Of a stretch of DNA of 64,000 nucleotides, positions 6,901-14,089 are shown piece after piece. The position numbers and the translations under genes were made by a program. This DNA is from Actinomycetes bacterium (GTDB lineage: Bacteria; Actinomycetota; Actinomycetes; Mycobacteriales; Mycobacteriaceae): NCBI GenBank assembly GCA_023404955.1, contig JAEXZY010000154.1, positions 1-64,000 of the forward strand, given 5' to 3'. The notes below the pieces were generated by a model. That model was given only the letters and a program-made list of their open reading frames with translations. It made no database searches and had not been told where the DNA came from. Every line of letters begins with the position of its first letter. Within the stretch, counting starts at the first letter, position 1.

Positions 6901-9754
6901 CCCCGTGGCCGTCGTCGACGGAGATCGTGAAGGAGTCGAGGCGGTCGGCGGAACTGGCCGTGGCGGCGGACGCCGCTGCGCGCACCGCCGCTGTCGGTGT
7001 GTAGGTCCACTGCCCGGTGGATTCGTCGAACGTCACTTCGACACCCTTGGCCGACGTTCCCACCGAGAAAACCGGCGGATCACCATCGGGATCGGTGAAT
7101 GCGACTGTCCCGATCACTGTTCCGGTCACCGCGGCCGGAGCACCACCGGTGACCGGTGTGATCGCGGGTAGCTCGTTGGCAGGGCTGATCTGAACGTCGA
7201 TCACGGTGGTCTGCACTCCGCCGTACCCGTCGCGGAATGTGAACGTGACCGTGGCGACCGTCGGGTCCGCTGTCGCCACTGCCGCGAAGCGCATCATGCG
7301 CGCTGAGCCGCGGTCTGCCGGCGCCGCGGCTGCGGCATGCCGGGCTTCCGGAGTGGCCTCGAAAGTCCATACACCGGTGGTGACGTCGTATTCGACGGTG
7401 CCCTGCGCAGGGTCGACCTCGATGTCGGCGTCGACCGGATCACCGTCGGCGTCGGTGACGATGAGCACCCCCGACGTGACACCGGTGGCGGCGTCGACCT
7501 CCTGTTCGGGTTCCTCGGTGACCACGGGCACCTCGTTGGCCCCGATGATCGACACCGTGATCGGGACGACGGTGGTGTTGCCCTCCGAGTCGACGACGGT
7601 GACGGTGAAGGTGTGCTGCTTGTCGGTGGTGCCGGCGTTGTCGGCCGCCGCCTGGTGACGTGCTGCCGGGCTCGGCGTGTAGGTCCACGTGCCCTCGGAA
7701 TCCACGGTGGCCTCGCCGAGTTCGGCGTCGTTGCTCACCTGGTACTCCAGCGGCCCACCCGACGGGTTGGACACCGTGATCACGCCGGTGGCGGGCTCCT
7801 CACCGGACGCGGGCAGCGGGCTGACCGCAACGGTGACCTCGAAGGTGTCGACTCCACCGTGGCCGTCGGTGACCGTCACGGTGAACGTGTCGGTGATGTC
7901 CGACTCCGTCGCCTCCTGACGTGCGGAAACTGTTGGAGTGTAGGTGAATCCGCCATCGGCCGTGATGACGACCTTGCCCTTGGAGGTGGTGGTGGATCCG
8001 GTATAGGTGAGCGCGTCGCCGTCGTTGTCGCTGGCGGTCAGTGTGCCGCTCACCGCGTCGGTGGTGGAATCGGCGGCACCGAACGTCGCCGATCCGCCGA
8101 CGGGTACGGCGTTCGTGGGGCTGATGGACACGACCACCGGAACCGTCAGCGTCCCGCCTTTGCCGTCGGTCACGGCCACCGAGAAGCTGTCGCGGCGCAG
8201 TGCGGCACCCGCGCTCGTCGCCGCGGCGGCGTGCCTTGCCGCCGCGGTCGGGGTGTAGGTGAACGTGCCGTCCGATGTCACGACGACGGTGCCCCGGACG
8301 GGCGCGTCGGCCCCCAGCGCGTAGGTGAGGGTGTCGCCGTTGGGATCGACGGCGGTGACGGTTCCGTTGACGATCCCGTCGCTGCCGGGATCTCCGACCG
8401 ATGCGGCACCGTTGGTCGGGGCGGCGTTGGGTGGCGGCGGAGCGATCCGGACGTAGACGGTCGTGGTGTCCGTTCCTCCGTGCCCGTCGTTGACGGTGAC
8501 GGTGAAGCTGTCGAGACGCCGGAAGGCGCTGCGGGCATCCTGGCGGGCCTGCTCGGTGGGCGTGTAGGTGAACCGGCCGTCGGCTCCGACGGTCACAGTG
8601 CCGCGGGCAGTGGTCGTCGGCGCGGTGTAGGTGATGGTGTCGCCGTCTTTGTCCTTGACCACGATGGTGCCCTGCACGACGCCGGAGATCGGGTCCGGCG
8701 CGTCGACGGTGTTCGTCGCTGACGGTTTCGCGTTGACCGGCCGGATCGCCACGGTGATGGGGACGACAGCTGTTCCGCCGGCGCCGTCGGACACGGTGAT
8801 GGTGAAGGAGTCGGTCCTGATGCCCCCGGGTGCGGCTGCGGCATGCCGAGCGGTGGTTGTCGGCTGGTAGGTGAACGTCCCGAAGCGGTTGACGGTGACG
8901 GTTCCCCATTCCGGCGTCGACGCGACGTAGGTCAACGGGTCGCGGTCCGCGTCTGACGCGCGGACGTCGCCGACGACCTTGCCGCTGACCGAACTGGGGC
9001 TTCTCTGGTAGGCCAGGCTTGCGGTCGGCGCCGAGTTGGGAGTAGCGGACTCGCGACGGGACGCGGCGGCGAGCAGCCACATTGCAGGCGCGATGATCGG
9101 CGTTCCGCCCGGCGCGGGTACGAGGGGCAGAGCAGGTGGTGCGAGGCTCTTCCTCGCAGTGACGCTGGGAGCGCGATACGCGAGGACCTCCACCGCGGGC
9201 GCGGCTGCACCCGCCGTGCTCACCGGCGCCACCGGTTGCGTGGGCTCTTCCGAGGCGGTTCCGACGTCTGCCGCTGACTCGGAGTCGGTGGTCGCGGCGT
9301 GAGCGTCCTCGCCCTCGGTGACCGCAGTGGGCTCGACGTCCGTTGCGTGTCCCTCGACGGACTCGTGGTGCCGTCGCATCGGTCGGTCACGGCCGAAGTC
9401 CGCGGGCTCGTCGTCGTCCGGAGGCGGCTCAGCATCTGGCTCGCCGTCAACAAGCGCAACATCGTCAGAGACCACGTCGTCGTCAGGAACCACGTCGTCG
9501 TCAGGAACCACGTCGTCGGAAGGGTCGTCTACTTCCGGCTCGTCTAAATCCTGGTGGTCTGGCTGTTGATCGGGCGCCGCTGGATCCTTTGCCGGTTCCG
9601 TGCGCTCCAGCGTGTCGGCAGTGTCCGAGCCTCCCGTTGGCGTGGTTGCCGATGTCGTTTCATCTGCCGCCGCGATCGCCGACGGCGCGGCCAACCCCAC
9701 CCCAAGCAGAACGGCGAGCGCGCCGACGCGGCCCACGCATGTTGATGCCTTCAT
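3905..9754 (-). CDS. giant secreted Ig-like (VCBS/cadherin-type) repeat and beta-propeller protein
   Basis: 1949 residues. A signal peptide (1-29, ending SAIAAA) precedes an acidic low-complexity region (about 30-175) with VVPDDD repeats. Seven Ig-like repeats follow, about residues 245-965 (DNA about 9022-6865), each with the core D-x-DGD-x-LTY, FTYTPT-x-x-AR and DSFTVTV-x-DGHGG. The second half (about 985-1949) is two runs of propeller-like blades, the first YVTN-like (SADGRRAYLS), the second with GSDGTLYV-type blades. No catalytic motif was found. Such architecture suggests surface or extracellular adhesion or a scaffold; that is inference. The start ATG has an AGGGGGG ribosome site. The gene is absent from the H37Rv order and is flanked by direct repeats. 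Confidence 0.85.
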   Translation of the reverse strand: MKASTCVGRVGALAVLLGVGLAAPSAIAAADETTSATTPTGGSDTADTLERTEPAKDPAAPDQQPDHQDLDEPEVDDPSDDVVPDDDVVPDDDVVSDDVALVDGEPDAEPPPDDDEPADFGRDRPMRRHHESVEGHATDVEPTAVTEGEDAHAATTDSESAADVGTASEEPTQPVAPVSTAGAAAPAVEVLAYRAPSVTARKSLAPPALPLVPAPGGTPIIAPAMWLLAAASRRESATPNSAPTASLAYQRSPSSVSGKVVGDVRASDADRDPLTYVASTPEWGTVTVNRFGTFTYQPTTTARHAAAAPGGIRTDSFTITVSDGAGGTAVVPITVAIRPVNAKPSATNTVDAPDPISGVVQGTIVVKDKDGDTITYTAPTTTARGTVTVGADGRFTYTPTEQARQDARSAFRRLDSFTVTVNDGHGGTDTTTVYVRIAPPPPNAAPTNGAASVGDPGSDGIVNGTVTAVDPNGDTLTYALGADAPVRGTVVVTSDGTFTYTPTAAARHAAAATSAGAALRRDSFSVAVTDGKGGTLTVPVVVSISPTNAVPVGGSATFGAADSTTDAVSGTLTASDNDGDALTYTGSTTTSKGKVVITADGGFTYTPTVSARQEATESDITDTFTVTVTDGHGGVDTFEVTVAVSPLPASGEEPATGVITVSNPSGGPLEYQVSNDAELGEATVDSEGTWTYTPSPAARHQAAADNAGTTDKQHTFTVTVVDSEGNTTVVPITVSIIGANEVPVVTEEPEQEVDAATGVTSGVLIVTDADGDPVDADIEVDPAQGTVEYDVTTGVWTFEATPEARHAAAAAPADRGSARMMRFAAVATADPTVATVTFTFRDGYGGVQTTVIDVQISPANELPAITPVTGGAPAAVTGTVIGTVAFTDPDGDPPVFSVGTSAKGVEVTFDESTGQWTYTPTAAVRAAASAATASSADRLDSFTISVDDGHGGIANVAVTVPILFGTTSGGDIAINGATARPIVVSADGRRAYLSTVEVAADGTTNYRLTVIDTVSRTGYLVPLGGPVDGPVILSVDGARAYATRGGAVLLIDTATATTRSIALPGRTLGDVTFSATGDRVYVTTSDSSNDYALAIIDTTTDAVRTVDLPDDMTDAVRVTPDGLRAFMMTASANDEPAATFTVIDLVSGESTPGSWYEDGELLTPVRYSADSKYAYFVVRIPSETGGTPLDFFIRLDTDVAAGGGNGFADGFEGSIQLSGDGTTGFLIVEQYNAVKQRTEHYIAVNGPDSTGGTGPFGNVVTSDLLVSGDGRFFVGTALEDGTENYLTVVDSDDNSTYDILVPGSLSGLSLSADGTQVFGTVTTPDGLSFVTVTIATENVQSIALPGTGFDALAISPDESRVYALTSQASIHLLSFDAVPQPPIVLPSVVGVPQISTVVGTTGRGYQFVYDENTDTTTILVAKPDGHVDVAGTVAGSMVTGPSSRRVTSDVVTLTDGGIAFVPVGRSDLNDGFANLVVVTPEANLTSVSVPVYGQWMRSVEGTNYYLALDATDETVAVWRVTSAGQVSSYVRGYAGNSNPVGSVAGSDGTLYVAVSQFGVDNTERASLWRISAAGDESTVALTPLDGTEITDRSYARSVVLGTDGTVYLLADTIGVEPDGRINQSVGVLVVTADGSVHRSFLPAPSGADSIATAGDTTVFTWFDRNNSWIAVIDAEGNRVDHPVAGWQGDPVSTVDRSGAYVRIGGGQLLYVNAEGAVSTVDVGPSRGDIVAGRGATVYVFDGTDGRLIAVTNGVAEVSALGTSFDIGSLQFADDGTVFAIVGDGFEYRVAIPSAGVLTEPLWASDVSGVQVEVIGNAAHIVGQTPDGTQLLSIDSDGTTVFDKFFSYDDYQPSGPVEIGPDGTFYYVFYEEIYGGPSDFQQLTRVFAANPDGTREVFVTEGAPPMILDQFFANAVSLAPDGTLYVTVGTMDEDGQISTTVHVVPAAMNL
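9471..9522 (-). repeat. 18-bp tandem repeat encoding acidic VVPDDD units
   Basis: Two full 18-bp units (9471-9488 and 9489-9506) and a partial third (9507 on) inside the N-terminal acidic linker of the giant gene. They encode VVPDDD-like hexapeptides and keep the frame, so copy number can vary without breaking the protein. Confidence 0.7.
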
Positions 9755-9798
9755 GAATCCCCCCTGGAAAGACGACCACTCACAGATCAGTCGCTAGG

Positions 9799-9818
9799 GG
9801 TGATTGTGGCGAATCACC
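9799..9818. promoter_or_regulatory. 7-6-7 inverted repeat upstream of the giant gene
   Basis: GGTGATT GTGGCG AATCACC, perfect arms, 45-64 bp before the minus-strand ATG at 9754. It may be an operator or a 5'-leader hairpin of the giant gene. Confidence 0.4.
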
Positions 9819-10080
9819 ACCGATAGGCGTGGGATTTCGCCGCATCTGTCTCAGCGAAGCGACAAATGGTCATAATTGGCCTGGATGCGCGGTCTGGCCA
9901 TGAGATCGCCCCTTGCGTAGGGGACGCAACTCTCGGACGCAGCAAATTTGCGAACGCAATCAACCGGCACCGGCTCACTGCCGCAACACCCGTGGCCGTC
10001 GAAAGTTTGCAGCAGGCGTGCAGCCAGCTGGCTCCAGTGCAGCGGGTATTGACCCAGCTGGCTCGGGCCTCATCAGCAAT

Positions 10081-10160
10081 CGCAGCAGGAACGGTGCCAA
10101 CTTTCGCCCCAGCAGTAACACAAGGTCGCCGCACGGAAGCGGCTGGGCGGTTTGCTGCAA
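10081..10160. repeat. right copy of imperfect direct repeat flanking the giant gene
   Basis: Partner of 3811-3890 in the same orientation, offset 6270 bp. The promoter hexamers of the left copy are not preserved here (TTGGCA in place of TTGACA, no -10 box). It ends 26 bp before the SRPBCC start codon. Confidence 0.6.
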
Positions 10161-10186
10161 GCTGGCCAGCGGGTACCCCGGACCCC

Positions 10187-10642
10187 ATGCCCGCCGTGTC
10201 CCGCACCTTCACCGTCAGTTCGCCGCCCACGGTCGTCGTCGACTACCTCAAGGACTTCGCCCACGCCGAGCAATGGGATCCGGGCACCCAACGCTGCGAG
10301 CGCATCGACACCGGCCCGGTCACCGAGGGTGCCTACTGGCACAACGTGTCCAGGATCCTGGGCGTCACGGCGGAGCTGACCTACACGCTCGACGAGCTCA
10401 CCGATCGCAAGGTCGTGTTCGTCGGCGAGAACGGCTCGTCCACCTCGGTTGACGCCATCACGGTCGAGGCCGACGGTGCCGGCTCGGTGATCACCTACGA
10501 AGCCGAGCTGCACATGCACGGCACCGCGCGGCTGCTCAACCCGGTGATGAGGCTGGCGTTCGAGAAGATGGCGGGGGAGACGGAGAAGCAGTTGGTGGCG
10601 GTACTGAACGGGCTGAATCAGGCCGGCGGGGACAGTCGGTAG
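10187..10642 (+). CDS. SRPBCC (START-like) family protein
   Basis: 151 residues from ATG 10187. Family pattern: an opening beta strand SRTFTVSSPPTVVVDYLKDF, then AEQWDPG (the usual xxWDP turn), and a long C-terminal helix FEKMAGETEKQLVAVLNGL. The fold binds hydrophobic ligands in a cavity; no specific ligand can be assigned. The frame is open upstream to 9866, but the upstream part lacks fold similarity and contains the direct repeat. The gene is convergent with, and overlaps by 25 bp, the dehydrogenase lipoprotein gene. Confidence 0.75.
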   Translation: MPAVSRTFTVSSPPTVVVDYLKDFAHAEQWDPGTQRCERIDTGPVTEGAYWHNVSRILGVTAELTYTLDELTDRKVVFVGENGSSTSVDAITVEADGAGSVITYEAELHMHGTARLLNPVMRLAFEKMAGETEKQLVAVLNGLNQAGGDSR

Positions 10643-11937
10643 ATCGCGTCGGCGGCGTCATCGGTGACGTAGACCGCGCCGTCCGGTCCGACCACCGCCG
10701 CGACGGGTCGGCCCCACCGGGAGCCGTTGTCGCCCTGGAAGCCGCCGACCAGTGTCTGCTGGTTCTCGAGGCGGCCGTCGCGCCACGGATAGAACGACAC
10801 CTCGGGTTCGCGCGGCGGCTGGCGGTTCCACGATCCGTGCACGCCGATCAGAGCGCCCCGCGCGTACGGCGCGGGCAGTGCGCCATCGACGAAGCTGAGG
10901 CCCAGCGGCGCTGAGTGTGCGCCCATGCTCTGCTCGACAGGCGGCAGTGCCGCGCAGTCGAGCTCATTTCCGTCCGGGTTGGTCTGGACATCGCGGACGA
11001 ACGGGAGGTCGGCGGGCCCAGAAGAAGCCGGGGCGGGATTGCAGTAGGGCCAACCCAATTCGCGGCCCGGTGTCAGGCGGGCGATCTGCTCGGGAGGGTT
11101 CTCGCCGACGTAGGCGGGGTCGACCTGGCCCGTCGCCGGGTCGGCCACGTTGTCGCGTCCGTTGTTCGCCGTCCACAGGGTTCCGTCCGGCGCGACGGCC
11201 AAGCCGGTGCCGTTGCGTACACCGGTCGCGAAGGGTTCGGCGGGCCCGCCGCCGGGCGGAACGCGCATGACCGTCGCGCGCGGCGGGGTGGCGCTGCGGT
11301 CGTCGGCGGAGATGTTGCCGGTGGAGCCGATCGAGAAGTACACCGCGCCATCGGGTCCGACGGCCACGCTCTTGAGAGCGTGCGAATAGGCGCCGCGCAG
11401 ATCAGGACTCTTGGCATCGGGCAATCCGCCGGCGACCACCCGCGGGCTCGTCGCGGCGCCGTTCGCGTACTCGTACGCGTTGATCTCGTCGCTCTGCGCG
11501 ACGTAGAGCGTCGAGCCCGCCATCGCGAGCCCGTGCGGCTGATCCAGGCCGTCGAGCAGCACCGACTGGGTCGCGCCGGCAGCACCCGGGCTGAACCGCA
11601 GCACCGTGCCCGCACTCGGGACCGACACCAGCAGCGTGCCGTCGGGCGCCCACAGCGCCAGCCGGGGCCGCGGCGTCCGCGCCCACACCGACAGCTGCCA
11701 TCCCGTCGGCACCTGCACTTGCCGGGGCTGGTCGAACGGCGCCTGTGCCATACCGGCCGGCACGGTGACGTCGACGGTGCTCATGCCGGTCTGCGGCGCC
11801 GAGGTAGCACTCGAGGGCGGGGCCGCAGACGGCGATGAGGTGGTCGGTGTGGGTTCCGGCGCGGAACTACAGGCAACGACCAGGGTGGCCGTGACGAGTA
11901 GCGCGCCGACGTGGCTAGGCCGCGGCGAGACCGGCAT
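10618..11937 (-). CDS. lipoprotein PQQ-type sugar (sorbosone/glucose) dehydrogenase-like beta-propeller
   Basis: 439 residues from ATG 11937. An upstream in-frame start would add 29 Pro/Ser-rich residues before the signal and is rejected. The signal peptide ends in the lipobox LVVAC, followed by a Ser/Pro/Thr-rich linker. The propeller shows LDQPHGLAMAGSTLYVAQ, GPDGAVYFSIGSTGN, GVRNGTGLAVAPDGTLWTANNGRDN, a conserved HGSWNR blade and a terminal GPDGAVYVTDDAADAIYRL. This is the soluble aldose/sorbosone dehydrogenase pattern; PQQ use is a family trait, and mycobacteria may use other cofactors for related folds. Its 5' end overlaps the pirin gene by 23 bp, so it is probably the second gene of a pirin operon. 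Confidence 0.75.
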   Translation of the reverse strand: MPVSPRPSHVGALLVTATLVVACSSAPEPTPTTSSPSAAPPSSATSAPQTGMSTVDVTVPAGMAQAPFDQPRQVQVPTGWQLSVWARTPRPRLALWAPDGTLLVSVPSAGTVLRFSPGAAGATQSVLLDGLDQPHGLAMAGSTLYVAQSDEINAYEYANGAATSPRVVAGGLPDAKSPDLRGAYSHALKSVAVGPDGAVYFSIGSTGNISADDRSATPPRATVMRVPPGGGPAEPFATGVRNGTGLAVAPDGTLWTANNGRDNVADPATGQVDPAYVGENPPEQIARLTPGRELGWPYCNPAPASSGPADLPFVRDVQTNPDGNELDCAALPPVEQSMGAHSAPLGLSFVDGALPAPYARGALIGVHGSWNRQPPREPEVSFYPWRDGRLENQQTLVGGFQGDNGSRWGRPVAAVVGPDGAVYVTDDAADAIYRLSPPA

Positions 11938-12682
11938 GCATCTCCCAGACGAGGATCTCGGCGGCGTCGGTCGCGGTGACGCGCTGGCCCCCGGATGCGG
12001 TGAATCGCACGGCGTCTCCTTCATGCAGCGGCCCGGCGCCTTCGAGCACTACCTCGCCGCGCGGGACGAACAGGTGCAGGTAGGGCGCGTCGGGGAGTTC
12101 CACGCTCTGCCCCGGCTGCAGCCGCGCGCCGTGCAGCGCGGCATAGCGGTTGGCGATCGTGATCGCCGCGGCGTCGCTGTGTTCGGGCATGCCGGAGGCG
12201 ATCCTCACGAGGCCGCCGCGCAGCAACTCGTCGTCGATCTCGAGCTGCTGGTAGCCCGGGGTGATTCCGGATTCGTCGGGCACCACCCACATCTGCACGA
12301 AATGCACAGGCTCAGAATGAGATTGGTCACCGGTCAGGGTCCACGAGTCGTTCTTCTCGGAGTGCAGGATGCCGCGGCCGGCGGACATGCGCTGCGCCAG
12401 CCCGGGGTAGATGACGCCGGAGTGGCCGGTGGAGTCCTGGTGCACCAGCGACCCGCGCAGCACCCACGTGACGATCTCCATGTCGCGGTGGGGGTGGGTG
12501 TCAAAGCCGGTGCCCGGTTTGACGATGTCGTCGTTGTTGACCAGCAGCAGCCCGTGATGGGTGTTGTCGGGTTCGTAGTGACCGCCGAACGAGAACGAAT
12601 GCTTGGAGTCCAGCCAGGCGATCTTCGTGGCGGCGCGGTCGGCGGCACGGCGGATGTCGACGACGCTCTGGATGCTGCTCAT
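11915..12682 (-). CDS. pirin family protein (Rv0181c-like)
   Basis: 255 residues from ATG 12682, chosen over the in-frame GTG 12691 because GAGGAG sits 8 bp before it. Bicupin pirin: the N-terminal cupin has the metal-site motifs GFDTHPHRDMEIVTWVLRG and, downstream, RGILHSEKN with a Glu/His set; the segment FVQMWVVP follows. Pirins bind Fe and act as redox-sensitive regulators or quercetin dioxygenases; which applies here is not clear. It is divergent from a MarR gene, with a 93-bp shared control region, and matches Rv0181c (244 aa) in position. Confidence 0.85.
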   Translation of the reverse strand: MSSIQSVVDIRRAADRAATKIAWLDSKHSFSFGGHYEPDNTHHGLLLVNNDDIVKPGTGFDTHPHRDMEIVTWVLRGSLVHQDSTGHSGVIYPGLAQRMSAGRGILHSEKNDSWTLTGDQSHSEPVHFVQMWVVPDESGITPGYQQLEIDDELLRGGLVRIASGMPEHSDAAAITIANRYAALHGARLQPGQSVELPDAPYLHLFVPRGEVVLEGAGPLHEGDAVRFTASGGQRVTATDAAEILVWEMHAGLAAA

Positions 12683-12742
12683 GGGAATCACTCCTCGGGA
12701 GTCCTGGCCAGCCTAGGTGGCTGCTCTGACTCCGACAACATG

Positions 12743-12756
12743 CATGACACATCATG
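12743..12756. promoter_or_regulatory. inverted repeat, candidate MarR operator
   Basis: CATGA CACA TCATG, perfect 5-4-5 repeat, directly upstream of the MarR gene's -10 box and between the divergent pirin and MarR genes. Position fits autoregulation by the MarR protein and control of pirin. Confidence 0.45.
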
Positions 12757-12763
12757 TATTCCG

Positions 12764-12769
12764 TACAGT
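12764..12769 (+). promoter_or_regulatory. leaderless-type -10 box of the MarR gene
   Basis: TACAGT followed by 6 nt and ATG. The transcription start would fall at the start codon, which supports ATG 12776. Confidence 0.5.
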
Positions 12770-12775
12770 GGGGTG

Positions 12776-13216
12776 ATGGAGTGGCTCACTGCTGAGCAGC
12801 AGCGCATCTGGCGTGACTATCTGGCGATGGTCAGCCGGCTGCACACCGCGATGCACCGGCAGCTGCAGTCCGACTGCGAGCTCTCGCTGTCGGACTACGA
12901 CGTGCTGGTCGCCCTGTCCGAGCGCGGGCCCCTGCGCATCACCGAACTGGGGGAGCTGATCGGGTGGGAGCAGAGCCGGCTGTCTCACCAGTTGCGCCGC
13001 ATGCGCGGACGGGGACTCGTCGAACGACAGGGCGACGACGACGACCGCCGGGCGGCCACCGTCGCGATCACCGCCGAGGGCCGGTCGGCGTTGGAGGTCG
13101 CTGCGCCGGGCCACGTCGACCTGGTGCGCTCCGTCATGTTCGACGGGCTCTCGCCCGCCCAGCAGCGTGCGTTCGGGGCGGCGATCAACCGGGTGCTCGA
13201 CCGGCTGCCGCGCTGA
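12776..13216 (+). CDS. MarR family transcriptional regulator
   Basis: 146 residues. Winged-helix core: LSLSDYDVLVALSERGPLRITELGELIGWEQSRLSHQLRRM (recognition helix) then the wing RGLVERQGDDDDRRAATVAITAEGR, with DRR being the hallmark of the family. A dimerisation helix closes the protein. The start follows a TACAGT box by 6 nt (leaderless), and a 14-bp inverted repeat overlaps the promoter, suggesting autorepression. Likely regulon: itself and the divergent pirin/sugar-dehydrogenase pair. The ligand is unknown. It ends 1 bp before the convergent ArsR gene. Confidence 0.85.
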   Translation: MEWLTAEQQRIWRDYLAMVSRLHTAMHRQLQSDCELSLSDYDVLVALSERGPLRITELGELIGWEQSRLSHQLRRMRGRGLVERQGDDDDRRAATVAITAEGRSALEVAAPGHVDLVRSVMFDGLSPAQQRAFGAAINRVLDRLPR

Positions 13217-13217
13217 A

Positions 13218-13535
13218 CTACTCCTCCACGAAAGATCGCAACCGATCGATGCGCCGGTCCCAGCGCTGCGACAGGGTGGCCAGGAGATCCTGCGCCGCCA
13301 GCAGCGAGGTGGTCTGCACCGTCCAGATCCGCTCGCGTCCGCGCTTCTCGCTGCGCACCACGCCTGCCGATTCGAGCAGTGTCAGGTGCTTTGTCGCCGC
13401 CTGCCGGGTCACCGGAACCGCCTGCGTGACAGCCGATGTCGAACACGGTCCGGTGTCGCACAACCACACCACCATGCTCAAGCGATGGGGATCGCCCAGG
13501 GCATCGAACAGCGGCGCCGCGCTCGCCACGCTCAC
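13218..13535 (-). CDS. ArsR family winged-helix regulator
   Basis: 105 residues from GTG 13535, overlapping the SRPBCC stop as GTGA. HTH: PLFDALGDPHRLSMVVWL, then VTRQAATKHLTLLESAGVVRSEKRGRERIWTV. No paired Cys metal site is evident, so this is the metal-independent ArsR type usually paired with AHSA1/SRPBCC proteins. It is co-transcribed with the SRPBCC gene upstream. Two similar inverted repeats in the operon promoter (14017-14033 and 14063-14079) are probable operators, implying autoregulation. Confidence 0.85.
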   Translation of the reverse strand: MSVASAAPLFDALGDPHRLSMVVWLCDTGPCSTSAVTQAVPVTRQAATKHLTLLESAGVVRSEKRGRERIWTVQTTSLLAAQDLLATLSQRWDRRIDRLRSFVEE

Positions 13536-14011
13536 GCCCACTGCGGCGCCCCCACGTATCTCCCGATGAGGCGAAGCTGGGTGGCCCACCCGCCGCTGTT
13601 GTCGGCGAACGCCGTGGCGCGGTGCGATTCGGGCAGTGCATCGAAACCGGATTCGACGATCTCGAGCAGCACGCCGCCGTCGGCGTCGGTCAGCGTGAAC
13701 TCCACGAGCGTGGTCAGTTCCGCGAATTCGGGCTCCTGCAACGGGTTCCAGCGAAACGCGAAGTAGCGCGGCGGTTCGACGGCCACCACGTGCAGGGGGA
13801 ATGACATTCCGGCGAATTCCGCCTGCTGTGCGGCGACCTCGTCGTCGACCGTGGTCTGTGCCATCACGCCGGTCACCGTGGCACCCGCGACGAACGGCCC
13901 GTGCACGGTCATGCCGAACCAGGCGCCGAACTGGTCGGACTCGCTGATCGCCCGCCACACCCGCTCCAGCGGGGCGCGCAGCAGGGCACTCTTCTCGATG
14001 CGATCGGTCAT
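13532..14011 (-). CDS. SRPBCC / AHSA1-like protein
   Basis: 159 residues from ATG 14011, preceded by AGGAGG with 9-nt spacing; the longer TTG start is rejected. Pattern IEKSALLRAPLERVWRAISESDQFGAWFGM at the N-terminus and ADNSGGWATQLRLIGRYVG at the C-terminus are typical of activator-of-Hsp90-like SRPBCC proteins that travel with ArsR regulators. It is the first gene of a two-gene operon. The ligand is unknown; such pairs often respond to small hydrophobic compounds (family knowledge). Confidence 0.8.
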   Translation of the reverse strand: MTDRIEKSALLRAPLERVWRAISESDQFGAWFGMTVHGPFVAGATVTGVMAQTTVDDEVAAQQAEFAGMSFPLHVVAVEPPRYFAFRWNPLQEPEFAELTTLVEFTLTDADGGVLLEIVESGFDALPESHRATAFADNSGGWATQLRLIGRYVGAPQWA

Positions 14012-14016
14012 GATAA

Positions 14017-14033
14017 GCAACCTCCTAGTTGCC
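14017..14033. promoter_or_regulatory. ArsR-type operator, proximal copy
   Basis: GCAACCTCCTAGTTGCC; GCAAC/GTTGC arms with a 6-bp spacer. It covers the SRPBCC ribosome site and the predicted transcription start. It shares GCAACCT-x-x-T-x-GTT-x-CC with the distal copy 46 bp away. Confidence 0.5.
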
Positions 14034-14037
14034 TATC

Positions 14038-14066
14038 ACGCTAGACCCGATCGGAGTCATACGCAA
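14038..14066 (-). promoter_or_regulatory. promoter of the SRPBCC-ArsR operon
   Basis: Minus strand TTGCGT (14066-14061), 17 bp, TAGCGT (14043-14038). The two operator-like repeats overlap its -35 and its start site, as expected for autorepression. Confidence 0.45.
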
Positions 14067-14079
14067 CCTTTTGGTTACC
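14063..14079. promoter_or_regulatory. ArsR-type operator, distal copy
   Basis: GCAACCTTTTGGTTACC with AACC/GGTT arms, same orientation and pattern as 14017-14033. It overlaps the -35 hexamer. Confidence 0.5.
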
Positions 14080-14089
14080 TGTTGGGATG

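Larger units (their letters stand above)
9755..10186. other. 432-bp gene-free region between giant gene and SRPBCC gene
   Basis: It holds the ribosome site and 5' region of the minus-strand giant gene, a perfect 7-6-7 inverted repeat (9799-9818), a 12-bp palindrome AGCCAGCTGGCT (10022-10033) and the right copy of the 80-bp direct repeat (10081-10160). The plus-strand frame of the SRPBCC gene stays open back to 9866, but that extension has no recognisable domain, so I treat it as non-coding. Confidence 0.5.

Noticed and set aside
7337..8722. 461-codon plus-strand frame inside the giant gene
   Set aside because: Gly/Arg/Val-rich translation with no fold; the minus strand encodes repeated Ig-like domains with consistent motifs.
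9866..10186. 107-codon N-terminal extension of the SRPBCC gene
   Set aside because: No similarity to the fold, contains the direct repeat and a palindrome, and the domain begins at ATG 10187.
11606..12775. Long N-terminal extension of the MarR frame
   Set aside because: The MarR domain starts at ATG 12776 with a -10 box 6 nt before it; the extension is antisense to pirin and dehydrogenase genes.
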